Of a DNA stretch of 64,000 bases, positions 45,221-55,359 are shown piece after piece. Source of the stretch: Solidesulfovibrio sp. (GTDB lineage Bacteria > Desulfobacterota > Desulfovibrionia > Desulfovibrionales > Desulfovibrionaceae); the NCBI RefSeq assembly GCF_038562415.1, contig NZ_JBCFBA010000008.1:125005-189004 (forward strand), given 5' to 3'. The first letter of the stretch is position 1, and the number at the start of each line of letters is the position of its first letter. A program made the translations under genes and the position numbers. The notes below the pieces were generated by a model, which did no database searches, was not told the DNA's origin, and saw only the letters and a list, made by a program, of their open reading frames with translations.

Positions 45221-47212
45221 ATGGATTACTCGGCGGACCAACTTATCGGATTCATGCAGCAGTCGGAGCCGGTTGACGACGCGACACGCATGAAAATTTT
45301 CGAGTTCCTATCCCAACGGTTCTCACTGATCCCCGTAAAGGGTGGATTTCCAGCTCCAGGCCAATCTCCCCGAGAGTTCAAGGCTCCTGTCGAGAACAAC
45401 TGGAGCCAGTGGTGCTCCCAGAAAAGACCATTCGCCAATTCCGACTTCTTCCCAGAACGAGCTGGCATCGCCTGTGGCCCAGCCAGCGGCGTCCTTGTCC
45501 TGGACATCGACGACATGTGCAAATTCCAGGAATGGCTTGCCGCCCATAAGCTGCATGAGCTTCCAGCGACGTTGACGATCAAGACTGGCGGCACCGGCGA
45601 GCGATACCACTACTACTTCCAGTATCCTCAGGATGGTAAAAGCTACGGGAATCGCTCCGTCAGAGGCGTGTTCGACATCAGAGGCCAGGGAGGACAGGTC
45701 CTTTGCCCCGGCTCACTTCACCCTGAGACGCGGATGCCCTACGTCATATCCAATCTTGCTGAAATTGCCGAAGCGCCCTCATGGCTTCTGAACTATACCC
45801 TCCACAAGTCCGTTCAGGCAGATAATGCCGCTCCTTCCCTGACGAATGAAGCGACCGAGGTTCCGATTATGACTCAGAGTTCAGCGACTCCCCAGCCCAG
45901 CGTTCAGTTTGTTGCAAATCTCCCGGTATCAGACGAGATCAAGCAAATGATCCTGACGCCGTTCCCAAAGGGGCAAAGATCGGAACATTCCATGGCTGTC
46001 CTTGTCGGGTTGTTAAGTGCGAACGTCGATGAAAAGACCATTCTCAGCATTTATCATTCCTATCCCATAGGCGAAAAAGCAAAAGAAGTTGGCAACCAGT
46101 GGCTTGAACGTGAAATAGAAAAAGCGAAGGAGCACATCGCTAAGGTAAAAACTAGCGCCCCTGTTCCTACTAATCCTTTTGCTCCATCTGGGAATCAAGC
46201 ACCCAAGGTCAGTTACTGCGTCTTCAATGCCATGGACGTAGTAAATAAGAACATCCAATTTGATTATTTCATCGACAACTTCTGGCCTAAGGGCGAGCCT
46301 TTGTTGATTACTGGTCCTGGTGGTTCTGGGAAGTCAATCATGACACTTCAAATTGCCATGGATTTGATTTTTCCTCCTGCGCAGGGCTTCCTGGGTACAT
46401 TTAATGTGAAGCCAACACCGCATAAGGTTCTTTTCGTCCAGTCGGAGAATACATTCGTCGGAATGAAACAACGATTTGTGGAAGTTCGTTCGCCAAAGTC
46501 TGGTTATCAAATCGCTGACCAACTCCTCCAGGACGGGATATTCTTCCTGGGTGTAAACAACGACATCCGGTCGATTGGTGACATGATGAGCCAGTCGTTC
46601 TTGGATGCGATCCAAAAGGCTGTCGAAACGCATCAGACGGACATCATCATCCTTGACCCGCTGATCAGCTTCCATGGGCAAGACGAGAACTCAAACGACC
46701 AGATGCGCCGCTTGCTCGATCAGGTAGCGGTTTTCACCGAGAGCCTTGGAGCTTCACCGCTCCTGATTCATCACCACGGGAAGTTCACCAGCGAGTCGGG
46801 ACCTGGAGGAGGAAGAGGAGCCAGCGCCATTGGCGACTGGTCCCCGAACACCTGGGAACTGACATATAATAAGAACCAGAAGCGTTTTACCCTGACCCAC
46901 AAGAAAGCCAGGAACCTTGCCCTTCAGGGGAGCCTTGACCTTGAGCTTCACCACCTGAGGTTCCGTCCCTTGACGTCTTCATCAGCTTCAGGAGCAGGAC
47001 AGATAGCTGTAGAAGCTCTTAAAAACCTTGGCGGAACTGCTACTTCTAAAGACCAGCTCAAGAAAGAAGTTCAGGACGTCTACCGCAACCAGAACAAAGG
47101 AGAGACCATTTCCTCAAACACTGCTGGCAAGCGTATTGATGAAGCAGTCGCAGCGGGATTGATCAAGGAGAATCCCATTCAAGGTAGCAAAAGCAAAGGA
47201 TACTCATTTTAA
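45221..47212 (+). CDS. Primase-polymerase / RecA-fold helicase
   Basis: A 663-residue replication protein. The N-terminal prim-pol domain (about residues 1-190) has GVLVLDIDDM (Asp-x-Asp), TGGTGERYHYYF (Thr/His) and GQVLCPGS. A C-terminal RepA/DnaB-like ATPase has Walker A TGPGGSGKS near residue 365, Walker B IIILDPLISFHG near residue 470 and LIHHHGKF. A winged-helix tail ends the protein. I choose the ATG at 45221 with GGAG six bases before; a GTG at 45203 is possible. With Rep it forms the replication set of island 2. Confidence 0.85.
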   Translation: MDYSADQLIGFMQQSEPVDDATRMKIFEFLSQRFSLIPVKGGFPAPGQSPREFKAPVENNWSQWCSQKRPFANSDFFPERAGIACGPASGVLVLDIDDMCKFQEWLAAHKLHELPATLTIKTGGTGERYHYYFQYPQDGKSYGNRSVRGVFDIRGQGGQVLCPGSLHPETRMPYVISNLAEIAEAPSWLLNYTLHKSVQADNAAPSLTNEATEVPIMTQSSATPQPSVQFVANLPVSDEIKQMILTPFPKGQRSEHSMAVLVGLLSANVDEKTILSIYHSYPIGEKAKEVGNQWLEREIEKAKEHIAKVKTSAPVPTNPFAPSGNQAPKVSYCVFNAMDVVNKNIQFDYFIDNFWPKGEPLLITGPGGSGKSIMTLQIAMDLIFPPAQGFLGTFNVKPTPHKVLFVQSENTFVGMKQRFVEVRSPKSGYQIADQLLQDGIFFLGVNNDIRSIGDMMSQSFLDAIQKAVETHQTDIIILDPLISFHGQDENSNDQMRRLLDQVAVFTESLGASPLLIHHHGKFTSESGPGGGRGASAIGDWSPNTWELTYNKNQKRFTLTHKKARNLALQGSLDLELHHLRFRPLTSSSASGAGQIAVEALKNLGGTATSKDQLKKEVQDVYRNQNKGETISSNTAGKRIDEAVAAGLIKENPIQGSKSKGYSF

Positions 47213-47704
47213 TCCAGCAAAGAGACGGACCCTTGGGGAATTTCCGTCAAAGGCAACATCGGCAATTGACGTCAAAACTTATTGTGCCTTAAATCCTCTA
47301 AAGATTTCATATGGTTAACTTGAGATTTCAAAGGCAAAAGCAAAATCGCTCTGACGGTGGTAACATATTGATTTTATTTTAAAAGCAAAGGCAAAATCGC
47401 TTATATATTTAGGGGTGGGTGCCTTTGCACCCCACCCCCTATCACAATAGTGACGACGACGCTGCAAATGAAGACGACACAAGACAAAGTAGCTATAAAA
47501 ACGTTATCAAAGAATTTTTCAAAGAATATAATCCAAATAATGTTTGCTTAAAATTGAAATTATTTGACAGAGAATCATAGACAGCGACGACAGTAGCTAT
47601 ATCAATTGACACTGCACCTGGGACATTACTCGTTCAGACAGTACATTCAATCGACGACGTCTCTTGCCTTGAAAAGTCAGAACTTCAAGCCGGTGGAGAT
47701 CGAC
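47213..47704. other. Intergenic region with direct repeats and a hairpin
   Basis: AAAGCAAAATCGCT (about 47338) and AAAGGCAAAATCGCTT (about 47388) are direct repeats in AT-rich DNA. GGGGTGGGTG-CCTTTG-CACCCCACCCC (47413-47440) is a strong hairpin without a T run. The layout downstream of a helicase gene mirrors the 23247-23467 region of island 1. No gene is seen before 47705. Confidence 0.5.
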
Positions 47705-48412
47705 ATGGGATTCAAAGACAATCTCAAGAAGCTGAAGGAAGTGGCAAGTGCAGCCAAAGACAAAGCTGTCAATTTTGTCTCTGAAGAAGTCATTGAATAT
47801 GAATCTGGCCCGAACGGCAAGCAGATAAAGACTAGAAGAGTTAAGGAATGGGTTAAAACAGCAGGAGCTGTTGCAGGCACTGTTGTCGCTGTAGTTGCCG
47901 CAAAGAAAGGATATGACGCAATCTCTTCCAGTTCAAATGGTGGTCAAAATCCAAAGCTGCCAGGGAATCTCTCGCCTCAGCAAGCTTATTATGAAGCCCA
48001 CAAGAATAAAATCAAACCAGCGCCTGCCACGTCAAACAATCAGGGCAATAACGGCAGCCAGCCTTCAAAAGCAAAAGAAGTTGCTGGCGCTATAGGTGCA
48101 TTGTTTGGCGGATTCGCTGCAGGCGTTGCGAGCTTTAACAGTCAAGATATATCACTGGACAACCTTATAAGATCTTCTTCAAACATTGAAAATTTGCTTG
48201 AAGAAAAAGGTGCCGTCGGAAAAGGTCTTCATGAAAAAGTTTCAAGCATAGAAAGCGATCTCCCTGAGGGCTCTGTTAAATCCATAAGATTTATAGCGTC
48301 AATCAGGAATCAACTTGTTCACGAAGGACCAGACACAGTCTCATTCGAAAAAAAGCGTGACTACCTGGAGGCGTGTCAAAGAGTTGAGCGCGACTTGAAT
48401 TCATTGAATTAG
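47705..48412 (+). CDS. Membrane-linked protein with HEPN-type RNxxxH motif
   Basis: A 235-residue protein. The N-terminal part is charged and helical (MGFKDNLKKLKEVASAAKDK), a hydrophobic segment lies at about residues 58-75 (AGAVAGTVVAVVAA) and another glycine-rich one at about 135-152 (VAGAIGALFGGFAAGVASF). The C-terminal SIRFIASIRNQLVHEGP has the Arg-x4-His motif of HEPN ribonucleases, in the same setting as DUF4145-like domains. HEPN proteins are often growth-arrest effectors. GGTGGAG precedes the ATG. No obvious antitoxin is adjacent. The function is inferred from one motif. Confidence 0.6.
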   Translation: MGFKDNLKKLKEVASAAKDKAVNFVSEEVIEYESGPNGKQIKTRRVKEWVKTAGAVAGTVVAVVAAKKGYDAISSSSNGGQNPKLPGNLSPQQAYYEAHKNKIKPAPATSNNQGNNGSQPSKAKEVAGAIGALFGGFAAGVASFNSQDISLDNLIRSSSNIENLLEEKGAVGKGLHEKVSSIESDLPEGSVKSIRFIASIRNQLVHEGPDTVSFEKKRDYLEACQRVERDLNSLN

Positions 48413-48537
48413 CATTGCTGACTGTTTGCGTTCTGGCGCGAGAAGGTCCATCGCTGAGGCAAGTGACGCGAGGATTCTGGTGGGTGGCGGGTAACAGGGA
48501 GGGCCTGGGACCATCACCTGATTCAGTGAAACCGGAA

Positions 48538-48553
48538 GCGCAGGATCCTGCGC
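48538..48553. repeat. Island 2 palindrome, copy 4
   Basis: GCGCAGGATCCTGCGC, preceded by GAAACCGGAA and followed by ATGGGGTTCGG. AACC and GGTT extend the dyad. The gap 48413-48780 has no gene otherwise. Confidence 0.85.
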
Positions 48554-48780
48554 ATGGGGTTCGGGCAGAGATGGGTATGAGGCGGGTCAAGGTTGCCAAG
48601 GAGTCCGTGGCAACAAAATCCATCAAGGGACCCTGACAGCCCTTGTAAGTGAGCCGGGGGCGAGGTATTCAAGAACTGCTTAAGCCTTAGAGATCACGAC
48701 ACAAAAAGTCGTAATTGCGCACTTTTCAATGCAGCTTGGGGAGCCACGCGGAATAGCGAGCCAACCCAGCCAAGGGTGAC

Positions 48781-49209
48781 ATGTTCGAGCAGGCGTTCAA
48801 GAATATTGATGACTTTCTCTGGAAAGAAGCCGGGGCCTCGTCAGACCTGGATCATAACGGGCAGTCCTCGTGGATGCTTTTCTTGAAATGTCTTGATGAC
48901 CTGGAAGCCGAACGAGCCAATCAGATTCCAAGCCAGAGCCATTCCTACGTTATAGAAGACCTTCGCCGCTGGTCCAAGTGGGCAGCCCCCGAGAGAGCGG
49001 GTTGCAGCCCGGACCACGAGACCTCTCTGGCGGGTGACGACCTATTCACCGACGTCAATGACAAGCTATTCCCCTGCCTCAGAGACTTCAAGCAGTGGGC
49101 CTCCTCCCCGGACACCATCGAGTACAAGATCGGTGGATTCTTCGTTGAGATAAAGAGTAAGTTCCAGAGCGGCTTCGCCTGCGCACAGGAGAAGGATGGA
49201 ATCGCATGA
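48781..49209 (+). pseudogene. Truncated type I methyltransferase HsdM (N-terminal domain only)
   Basis: The 142-residue frame begins MFEQAFKNIDDFLWKEAGASSDLDHNG and continues WMLFLKCLDDLE, WSKWAAPE, TGDDLF and IEYKIGGFFVEIKSKFQSGF, the N-terminal helical domain of HsdM (about 500 residues in full). It stops before the methyltransferase motifs, with the short unrelated tail ACAQEKDGIA. Its stop overlaps the start of the Res gene as ATGA, so it may still be translated and coupled. It is either a relic of a type I system, or a retained domain with a new role. Confidence 0.82.
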
Positions 49210-52200
49210 ATAATTTGTTTTTTGAAAAACCTATCCTTAACTCACCATATGAGTATCCTGCACAACACTGGGAACTCGATGGGCAGGGACAGCCAACACA
49301 GAAAATCAATCCTTACCGCCGCCAAGCTGACTTCATAACCCCTATTCCAAAGCCCAAGAAGCAGAAGGCCAAAGCCGAACAAGTCAAGATGGTCTTTGAC
49401 GAAGGCAAAGGGCTTTCCACTCAAGAGCAGCAGTATTCCAAAACCGCTCGAACCATTAACGCCCTTCGTGAACACGTGGATGCATGGAGGAAGATTCCTG
49501 ACCCAGGCGAGTGGAAAGTAACGCCTGAAACTGCCCGCCTCCTTCAGCACTGGAGACACCACAAGTTCAGCGGCATTCGCCCTTTCTTCTGTCAGGTCGA
49601 AGCAATTGAAGTCGCCATCTGGTTGACCGAGGTCGCCCCTAAGATGGGCAAGACGGGCAAGTCCTTCCTGGAAGTGCTCGAAAACGCCAATAACGACGCG
49701 AATCCCGAATTGATGCGATTGGCCCTCAAGCTGGCTACTGGCGCGGGCAAGACTACGGTCATGGCGATGCTCATCATCTGGCAGACCATCAACGCCGTCC
49801 GTCACCCAACCAGCAACAAATTCACTCGAGGATTTCTCATCGTAGCTCCAGGACTGACCATCAAGGATCGGCTGCGGGTGCTCCAGCCCAATGATCCCGA
49901 CAGCTATTATGCCAGTCGTGAACTGGTCCCTAATGACATGATGGTTGACCTTGAGCGGGCCAAGATCGTCATCACCAACTACCACGCCTTCAAACTCCGT
50001 GAACGCATGGAGCTGTCCAAGGGGAGTCGCTCCTTGCTCCAGGGACGAGGGGAGGAACTGAACACCCTTGAAACTGAAGGGCAGATGATCCAACGCGTCA
50101 TGCCAGACCTGATGGGCTTGAAGAATATTCTGGTGATCAACGACGAAGCTCACCATTGCTACCGAGAGCGCCCCGGCAGCACGGATGTTGATGATGCCTC
50201 CGGTGATGAGAAGGACGAAGCAAAAAAGAACAACGAAGCCGCACGGCTCTGGATTTCAGGACTTGAGGCGGTGAATCGAAAGCTTGGTCTCACGCGTGTC
50301 ATTGACCTTTCGGCAACGCCTTTCTTCTTGAGAGGCTCAGGCTATGCTGAGGGAACCCTGTTTCCATGGACAATGAGCGACTTTTCTTTGATGGATGCCA
50401 TTGAATGCGGCATCGTCAAGCTGCCTCGCGTCCCGGTGGCGGACAACATCCCTGGCGCGGAGATGCCCAAGTTCCGGAACCTCTGGGAGCACATCGGTAA
50501 GAAGATGCCCAAGAAAGGGGCGAGAAAAGCTAAGAACCTTGACCCGCTCGCAATTCCGACTGAGCTCCAGACGGCGCTGGAAGCGCTGTATGGTCATTAT
50601 GCCAAAACCTTTGAGCTATGGAAGGAGAGCGGCATCACTGTACCGCCTTGCTTCATCGTAGTGTGCAACAATACCTCCACGTCCAAGCTCGTTTACGAGT
50701 ATATTTCCGGATTCACTAGGGAAAATGATGATGGCTCAAAAACTCCAGTTCCGGGTCGGTTGGAATTATTCAGAAATACTGATGAACACGGTAACGCACT
50801 CCCCAGGCCAAGAACCCTTCTGATTGATAGCGAGCAGCTTGAGTCTGGAGAAGCGCTGAACGACACATTCAGGGATGTGTACGACGTTGAAATAGAACAC
50901 TTCCGTCGGGAGATTATCGAACGGACCGGGAGCAAGGAACAGGCGGACAACCTCACCGACCAGGATTTGCTCCGTGAGGTCATGAACACGGTGGGAAAGA
51001 AGGACCGTCTCGGGGAATCTATCCGGTGTGTGGTCTCTGTCTCCATGCTGACGGAAGGCTGGGATGCCAACACCGTGACCCATGTCCTCGGCGTTCGGGC
51101 TTTCGGAACACAGCTTCTGTGCGAACAGGTCATTGGTCGAGCATTGCGCAGGCAGTCCTATGATCTGAACGAGGAAGGGCTGTTCAATGTCGAGTATGCC
51201 GATGTCCTGGGCATTCCCTTTGACTTCACAGCCAAGCCTGTGGTGGCACCTCCGCAGCCTCCGAGAGAAACGATCCAGGTCAAAGCTGTCCGCCCTGAGC
51301 GTGACAACCTGGAAATCCGATTCCCACGTGTTGAGGGATACCGTGTTGAGCTACCGGAAGAGCGCCTCGAAGCTGAATTCAATGACGATTCCATCCTGGA
51401 ATTGACGCCGCTGCTGGTGGGGCCTTCCGTCACCAAGAACCAAGGCATCATCGGCGAGGATGTTGACCTCAGCCTTGAACATCTTGGAGACATGCGCAGG
51501 TCCACGCTGCTTTTCCATGTGACCAAGCGGTTGCTTTACACAAAGTGGCGTGATCCTGGGGAAGAACCCAAGATGCACCTGTTTGGTCAGCTCAAGCGCA
51601 TTACCAAACAATGGCTGGACAACTGCCTCGTATGCAAGGGTGGCACCTACCCCGCTCAGTTGATGTACCAGGAGTTGGCGGACATGGCCTGCGAACGGAT
51701 CACCGCAGGGATCACCCGCAAGCTGGTGGGGATATGCCCGGTAAAGGCGGTGCTAGATTCGTTTAACCCAGTGGGCTCGACCATACATGTCAATTTCAAC
51801 ACTTCAAAACGGGATCGCTGGCAAACGGACTCGCGCAAGTGCCATGTAAACTGGGCCATCCTGGACAGTGACTGGGAAGGCGAGTTCTGCCGCGTTGTGG
51901 AGTCTCATCCCAAGGTCAAAGCATACGTCAAGAACCATAACCTGGGGCTCTTCGTCCCCTACCGCTATGGCTCGATTATGCGCACCTACATCCCGGACTT
52001 CATTGTCCAGGTCGATGACGGGCACGAAGACCCGCTGAACCTGATCGTGGAGATCAAGGGCTACCGGGGTGAGGACGCCAAGGAAAAGAAATCGACCATG
52101 GAGAACTACTGGATTCCAGGCGTGAACAACCACAAGCAATTTGGGCGATGGGCATTCGTCGAACTGAGGGAAGTCTTCAAAATAGAATCCGATTTCGCTG

Positions 52201-52265
52201 CCAAGGTGGAATCATCCTTCAATGAAATGATCCTTGGTGCCACTGCCCCTCAAGGTGAAGACTGA
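49206..52265 (+). CDS. Type III-like restriction subunit Res (helicase-nuclease)
   Basis: A 1019-residue protein. An N-terminal FFEKPILNSPYEYPAQHWELD leader is followed by a DEAD-type superfamily 2 helicase: Walker A ATGAGKTT at about residues 177-184, NDEAHH near 318, SATPFF near 365, and the late motif VIGRALRR near 645. A C-terminal PD-(D/E)XK nuclease reads YIPDFIVQVDDG and LIVEIKGYRG near residue 930. This is the BPTD_3080-like group that pairs with a downstream Mod. It cuts DNA lacking Mod methylation, powered by ATP. It overlaps HsdM' by four bases and the next ORF by one. Confidence 0.88.
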   Translation: MNNLFFEKPILNSPYEYPAQHWELDGQGQPTQKINPYRRQADFITPIPKPKKQKAKAEQVKMVFDEGKGLSTQEQQYSKTARTINALREHVDAWRKIPDPGEWKVTPETARLLQHWRHHKFSGIRPFFCQVEAIEVAIWLTEVAPKMGKTGKSFLEVLENANNDANPELMRLALKLATGAGKTTVMAMLIIWQTINAVRHPTSNKFTRGFLIVAPGLTIKDRLRVLQPNDPDSYYASRELVPNDMMVDLERAKIVITNYHAFKLRERMELSKGSRSLLQGRGEELNTLETEGQMIQRVMPDLMGLKNILVINDEAHHCYRERPGSTDVDDASGDEKDEAKKNNEAARLWISGLEAVNRKLGLTRVIDLSATPFFLRGSGYAEGTLFPWTMSDFSLMDAIECGIVKLPRVPVADNIPGAEMPKFRNLWEHIGKKMPKKGARKAKNLDPLAIPTELQTALEALYGHYAKTFELWKESGITVPPCFIVVCNNTSTSKLVYEYISGFTRENDDGSKTPVPGRLELFRNTDEHGNALPRPRTLLIDSEQLESGEALNDTFRDVYDVEIEHFRREIIERTGSKEQADNLTDQDLLREVMNTVGKKDRLGESIRCVVSVSMLTEGWDANTVTHVLGVRAFGTQLLCEQVIGRALRRQSYDLNEEGLFNVEYADVLGIPFDFTAKPVVAPPQPPRETIQVKAVRPERDNLEIRFPRVEGYRVELPEERLEAEFNDDSILELTPLLVGPSVTKNQGIIGEDVDLSLEHLGDMRRSTLLFHVTKRLLYTKWRDPGEEPKMHLFGQLKRITKQWLDNCLVCKGGTYPAQLMYQELADMACERITAGITRKLVGICPVKAVLDSFNPVGSTIHVNFNTSKRDRWQTDSRKCHVNWAILDSDWEGEFCRVVESHPKVKAYVKNHNLGLFVPYRYGSIMRTYIPDFIVQVDDGHEDPLNLIVEIKGYRGEDAKEKKSTMENYWIPGVNNHKQFGRWAFVELREVFKIESDFAAKVESSFNEMILGATAPQGED

Positions 52266-52555
52266 TGCTTGCCATTGAAGAAGCCATCGCTATCGGCACT
52301 AAGGATGGTAGAATATGCCCTCAGCCACAACGCTGGAATGAGCTATGGGGGTTACTACCAAATAGGGAAAGGAAAGGTGCTGGTTGGACTCCTCCTCTGC
52401 CACTTATTCTTGCTGCTTGGTGGGAAACCAGCGACTCTCAAAAGCAAGAGCGATTTCATGAGCATCTTCGCTGGGCAGAAAATCATGATGCTATCGGCGC
52501 AGTACTCAATTTCTTAAAAACACTTCAAAATAGCGACTGGCATTTCAAGGAATAG
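52265..52555 (+). CDS. Small protein between Res and Mod
   Basis: A 96-residue protein, start shared with the Res stop (TGATG). It has many tryptophans (WNELWGLLP, LPLILAAWWETSD, HLRWAENHD), with a pattern like small accessory proteins found in restriction loci. No motif is recognised. Tight coupling suggests a subunit or regulator of the complex. Confidence 0.65.
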   Translation: MLAIEEAIAIGTKDGRICPQPQRWNELWGLLPNRERKGAGWTPPLPLILAAWWETSDSQKQERFHEHLRWAENHDAIGAVLNFLKTLQNSDWHFKE

Positions 52556-52559
52556 ATAC

Positions 52560-55358
52560 ATGGCAAGCAACAAGATTCTCAAGACTGTTGAAACCATCAC
52601 GCACGAGGATGCTTCGCGGAAGCATATCCCGACCGCAGAATGCCAGTCCATCTTGCGCAAGGAGCACCAGAACCCCATCCGTGTGGCATATGAACGGCGC
52701 AACCGCGACCTTGATCCCCAACTAGTCTGGCGCGGCAAAGATGAACAGGACTGGTCGGACTTGGTGGTTCATGCGCCGCCGTTGTTTATCCAGGAAAAAG
52801 TTCACCCAAAGGTGCTCATAGATGACCTGACTGAGCGGACCAGAAAGCAGGAGGGGGCCAAGGTTCCCCAGCAGATGAGTCTTTTTGATGACTTCAATGG
52901 CCTCCCAAATGAAGACGCCAAGACGGAATTCTACCAGCACGACGCCAACTGGTCGAACAGGATGATTCTTGGTGACAGCCTTCAGGTCATGGCTTCGCTT
53001 GCTGAAAGGGAGGGCCTACGGGGAAAGGTGCAGTGCATTTATTTTGATCCGCCTTATGGCATAAAATTCAACTCGAACTTTCAGTGGTCGACAACTACAC
53101 GAACTGTATCAGATGGGAAGAAAGAGCACATAACCAGAGAGCCAGAACAAGTAAAAGCATTTAGAGACACATGGAGAGACGGCGTTCACTCATATTTGTC
53201 GTATTTGAGGGATAGGCTTACAGTGGCCAGAGATCTGCTAAAGGATAGCGGATCAATATTTGTTCAAATTGGAGACGACAACGTTCATCGAGCTCGCACT
53301 TTAATGGATGAGGTTTTTGGCGAGAAGAACTTTATTTCAATGATAACACTCACGAAAGCTGCGTCCCAGAGTTCATCTTTGCTGGCCAATGTGAATGACT
53401 ACATCCTGTGGTATGGGAGAAACAAGGAGAGCACTAAATATAGACAATTATTTCAAGAAAGACCCCCTATCGAGAACCCAACTCACCGTTATATTTGTGT
53501 CGAGGACAGCGAAGGAACTATCCACGATTTAAGTTTAAAGCAGAAAATGGGAGAGGAACCACTGCCAGAGGGTGTATTCCTTAGAATGGTAACTCTTACT
53601 TCTCAAACAGGATCGGAATCTTCACGCTTCCCATACCTTTTTAGTGGCAAACAATATCGTCCACCTGGAGCAAGAGGGTGGTCTACTGGGGAGGATGGGC
53701 TTTCTCGGGTTGAAAAATCTGGCCGAATGTGGGCAGTTGGCAGCACACTGATGTGGAAGAATTACCACTCAGATTATCCTTACAAACCTAGAGTGTCACT
53801 TTGGGATGATATCCGCTCCAGCGGATTTGGCTCAGAGAAATTATATGTTGTCCAAACACAACCAGAAGTGATTCAACGGTGCATCCTTATGGCGAGCGAC
53901 CCTGGCGATCTTGTCATTGATCCAACTTGCGGTTCAGGAACGACTGCATTCATCGCAGAGCAATGGGGACGTAGATGGATCACTATAGACACGTCAAGGG
54001 TTGCCCTTGCCCTTGCTCGTGCACGCATAATGGGAGCAAGATATCCCTACTACTTATTGTCTGACAGCAAAGACGGTAAAGCCAAGCAGGCACAATTGAG
54101 TCAAAAGGATGTCTCACAAGCAGTCACACACCTTAAAGTTTCGCACGGGTTTGTTAACAAACAAATCCCGCATGTCACCTTACGATCCATAGCAAACAAT
54201 GCAGAAATAGACGTAATTTATGAAGAATACAGAAATGAAATTGGATCATTATTAAATGAAATCAATCTTCTACTTGGAGAAAGTTGGAATGAAAGGCAAA
54301 TGCCGCAAAAGGCTGACAGCGAGTGGCCCGCCAAGGTCAGGCAACTTCACGAGACGTGGCGGAAGCTTTTTGTTGAACGTCAAAACAGAATGGAAAAGTC
54401 TATCTCTGTAAATGCAATCTCTGAACAACTTTATGATGTTCCATATGAAGACAATAAAAAAGTCCGTGTAGCTGGCCCTTTCACCGTCGAAAGCCTCTCC
54501 CCCCACCGCGTCTTGACCGTGGATGAAAACGACGAGCTTGTGGATGAGCTTGCCAAGCCCGACCAGCAAACAGAGGCGCAGGACTTTGCGCAAATGATTC
54601 TGGAGAACCTCAAGACCGCAGGCGTCCAGCAGGCCCACAAGGAAGACAAGATCGTCTTCTCCACCCTCAAACCCTGGCCAGGGCATTACGTCTGCGCCGA
54701 AGGGGTGTACTACGAAGGTGAGGATGACTCCGGAATTGAGAAACGAGCAGCCATTTTCATCGGTCCCGAGTTCGGCACTGTCTCACGTCCAGACCTCGTA
54801 GCGGCAGCCAGGGAGGCTGGCGACGCGGGATTTGACGCACTCATTGCCTGCGCCTTCAACTACGATGCGCATTCTTCGGAGTTCAACAGCCTGGGGCGGA
54901 TTCCCGTGCTCAAGGCCCGAATGAACGCCGACTTGCATATGGCGGACGACCTCAAGAACACCGGCAAGGGCAACCTCTTCGTCATCTTCGGCGAACCGGA
55001 CATCGACATCCTGGAAGCCAAAAACAACCAGGTTCAGGTCAAGATCAACGGCGTGGATGTATTCCACCCCAACACCGGCGAGGTCCGCAGCGACGGTGCA
55101 GAAGGCATCGCCTGCTGGTTCATCGACACAGACTACAACGAGGAGAGTTTCTTTGTCCGACACGCCTACTTCCTCGGTGCGAACGATCCTTATCAAGCGC
55201 TGAAGACAACCCTCAAAGCGGAAATCAACCAAGAATGCTGGGACTCCCTGAATAGCGACATTTCTCGTCCCTTCGACAAACCCAAGTCTGGACGCATCGC
55301 CGTCAAAGTCATCAATCACCTTGGAGATGAAGTCATGAAGGTTTACCGGGTGGAGTAA
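52560..55358 (+). CDS. Type III-like DNA methyltransferase Mod
   Basis: A 932-residue modification enzyme of the beta group: the catalytic DPPYG is near residue 162, a long variable part that likely holds the target-recognition domain follows, and the SAM motif DPTCGSGTTA is near residue 454. The roughly 400 residues after it are an extra C-terminal region, longer than usual Mod proteins (about 650). It probably makes N6-methyladenine. Mid-gene DNA (53040-54480) is more AT-rich than both ends, a sign of target-domain exchange. It lies four bases after the small ORF. Confidence 0.88.
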   Translation: MASNKILKTVETITHEDASRKHIPTAECQSILRKEHQNPIRVAYERRNRDLDPQLVWRGKDEQDWSDLVVHAPPLFIQEKVHPKVLIDDLTERTRKQEGAKVPQQMSLFDDFNGLPNEDAKTEFYQHDANWSNRMILGDSLQVMASLAEREGLRGKVQCIYFDPPYGIKFNSNFQWSTTTRTVSDGKKEHITREPEQVKAFRDTWRDGVHSYLSYLRDRLTVARDLLKDSGSIFVQIGDDNVHRARTLMDEVFGEKNFISMITLTKAASQSSSLLANVNDYILWYGRNKESTKYRQLFQERPPIENPTHRYICVEDSEGTIHDLSLKQKMGEEPLPEGVFLRMVTLTSQTGSESSRFPYLFSGKQYRPPGARGWSTGEDGLSRVEKSGRMWAVGSTLMWKNYHSDYPYKPRVSLWDDIRSSGFGSEKLYVVQTQPEVIQRCILMASDPGDLVIDPTCGSGTTAFIAEQWGRRWITIDTSRVALALARARIMGARYPYYLLSDSKDGKAKQAQLSQKDVSQAVTHLKVSHGFVNKQIPHVTLRSIANNAEIDVIYEEYRNEIGSLLNEINLLLGESWNERQMPQKADSEWPAKVRQLHETWRKLFVERQNRMEKSISVNAISEQLYDVPYEDNKKVRVAGPFTVESLSPHRVLTVDENDELVDELAKPDQQTEAQDFAQMILENLKTAGVQQAHKEDKIVFSTLKPWPGHYVCAEGVYYEGEDDSGIEKRAAIFIGPEFGTVSRPDLVAAAREAGDAGFDALIACAFNYDAHSSEFNSLGRIPVLKARMNADLHMADDLKNTGKGNLFVIFGEPDIDILEAKNNQVQVKINGVDVFHPNTGEVRSDGAEGIACWFIDTDYNEESFFVRHAYFLGANDPYQALKTTLKAEINQECWDSLNSDISRPFDKPKSGRIAVKVINHLGDEVMKVYRVE

Positions 55359-55359
55359 G

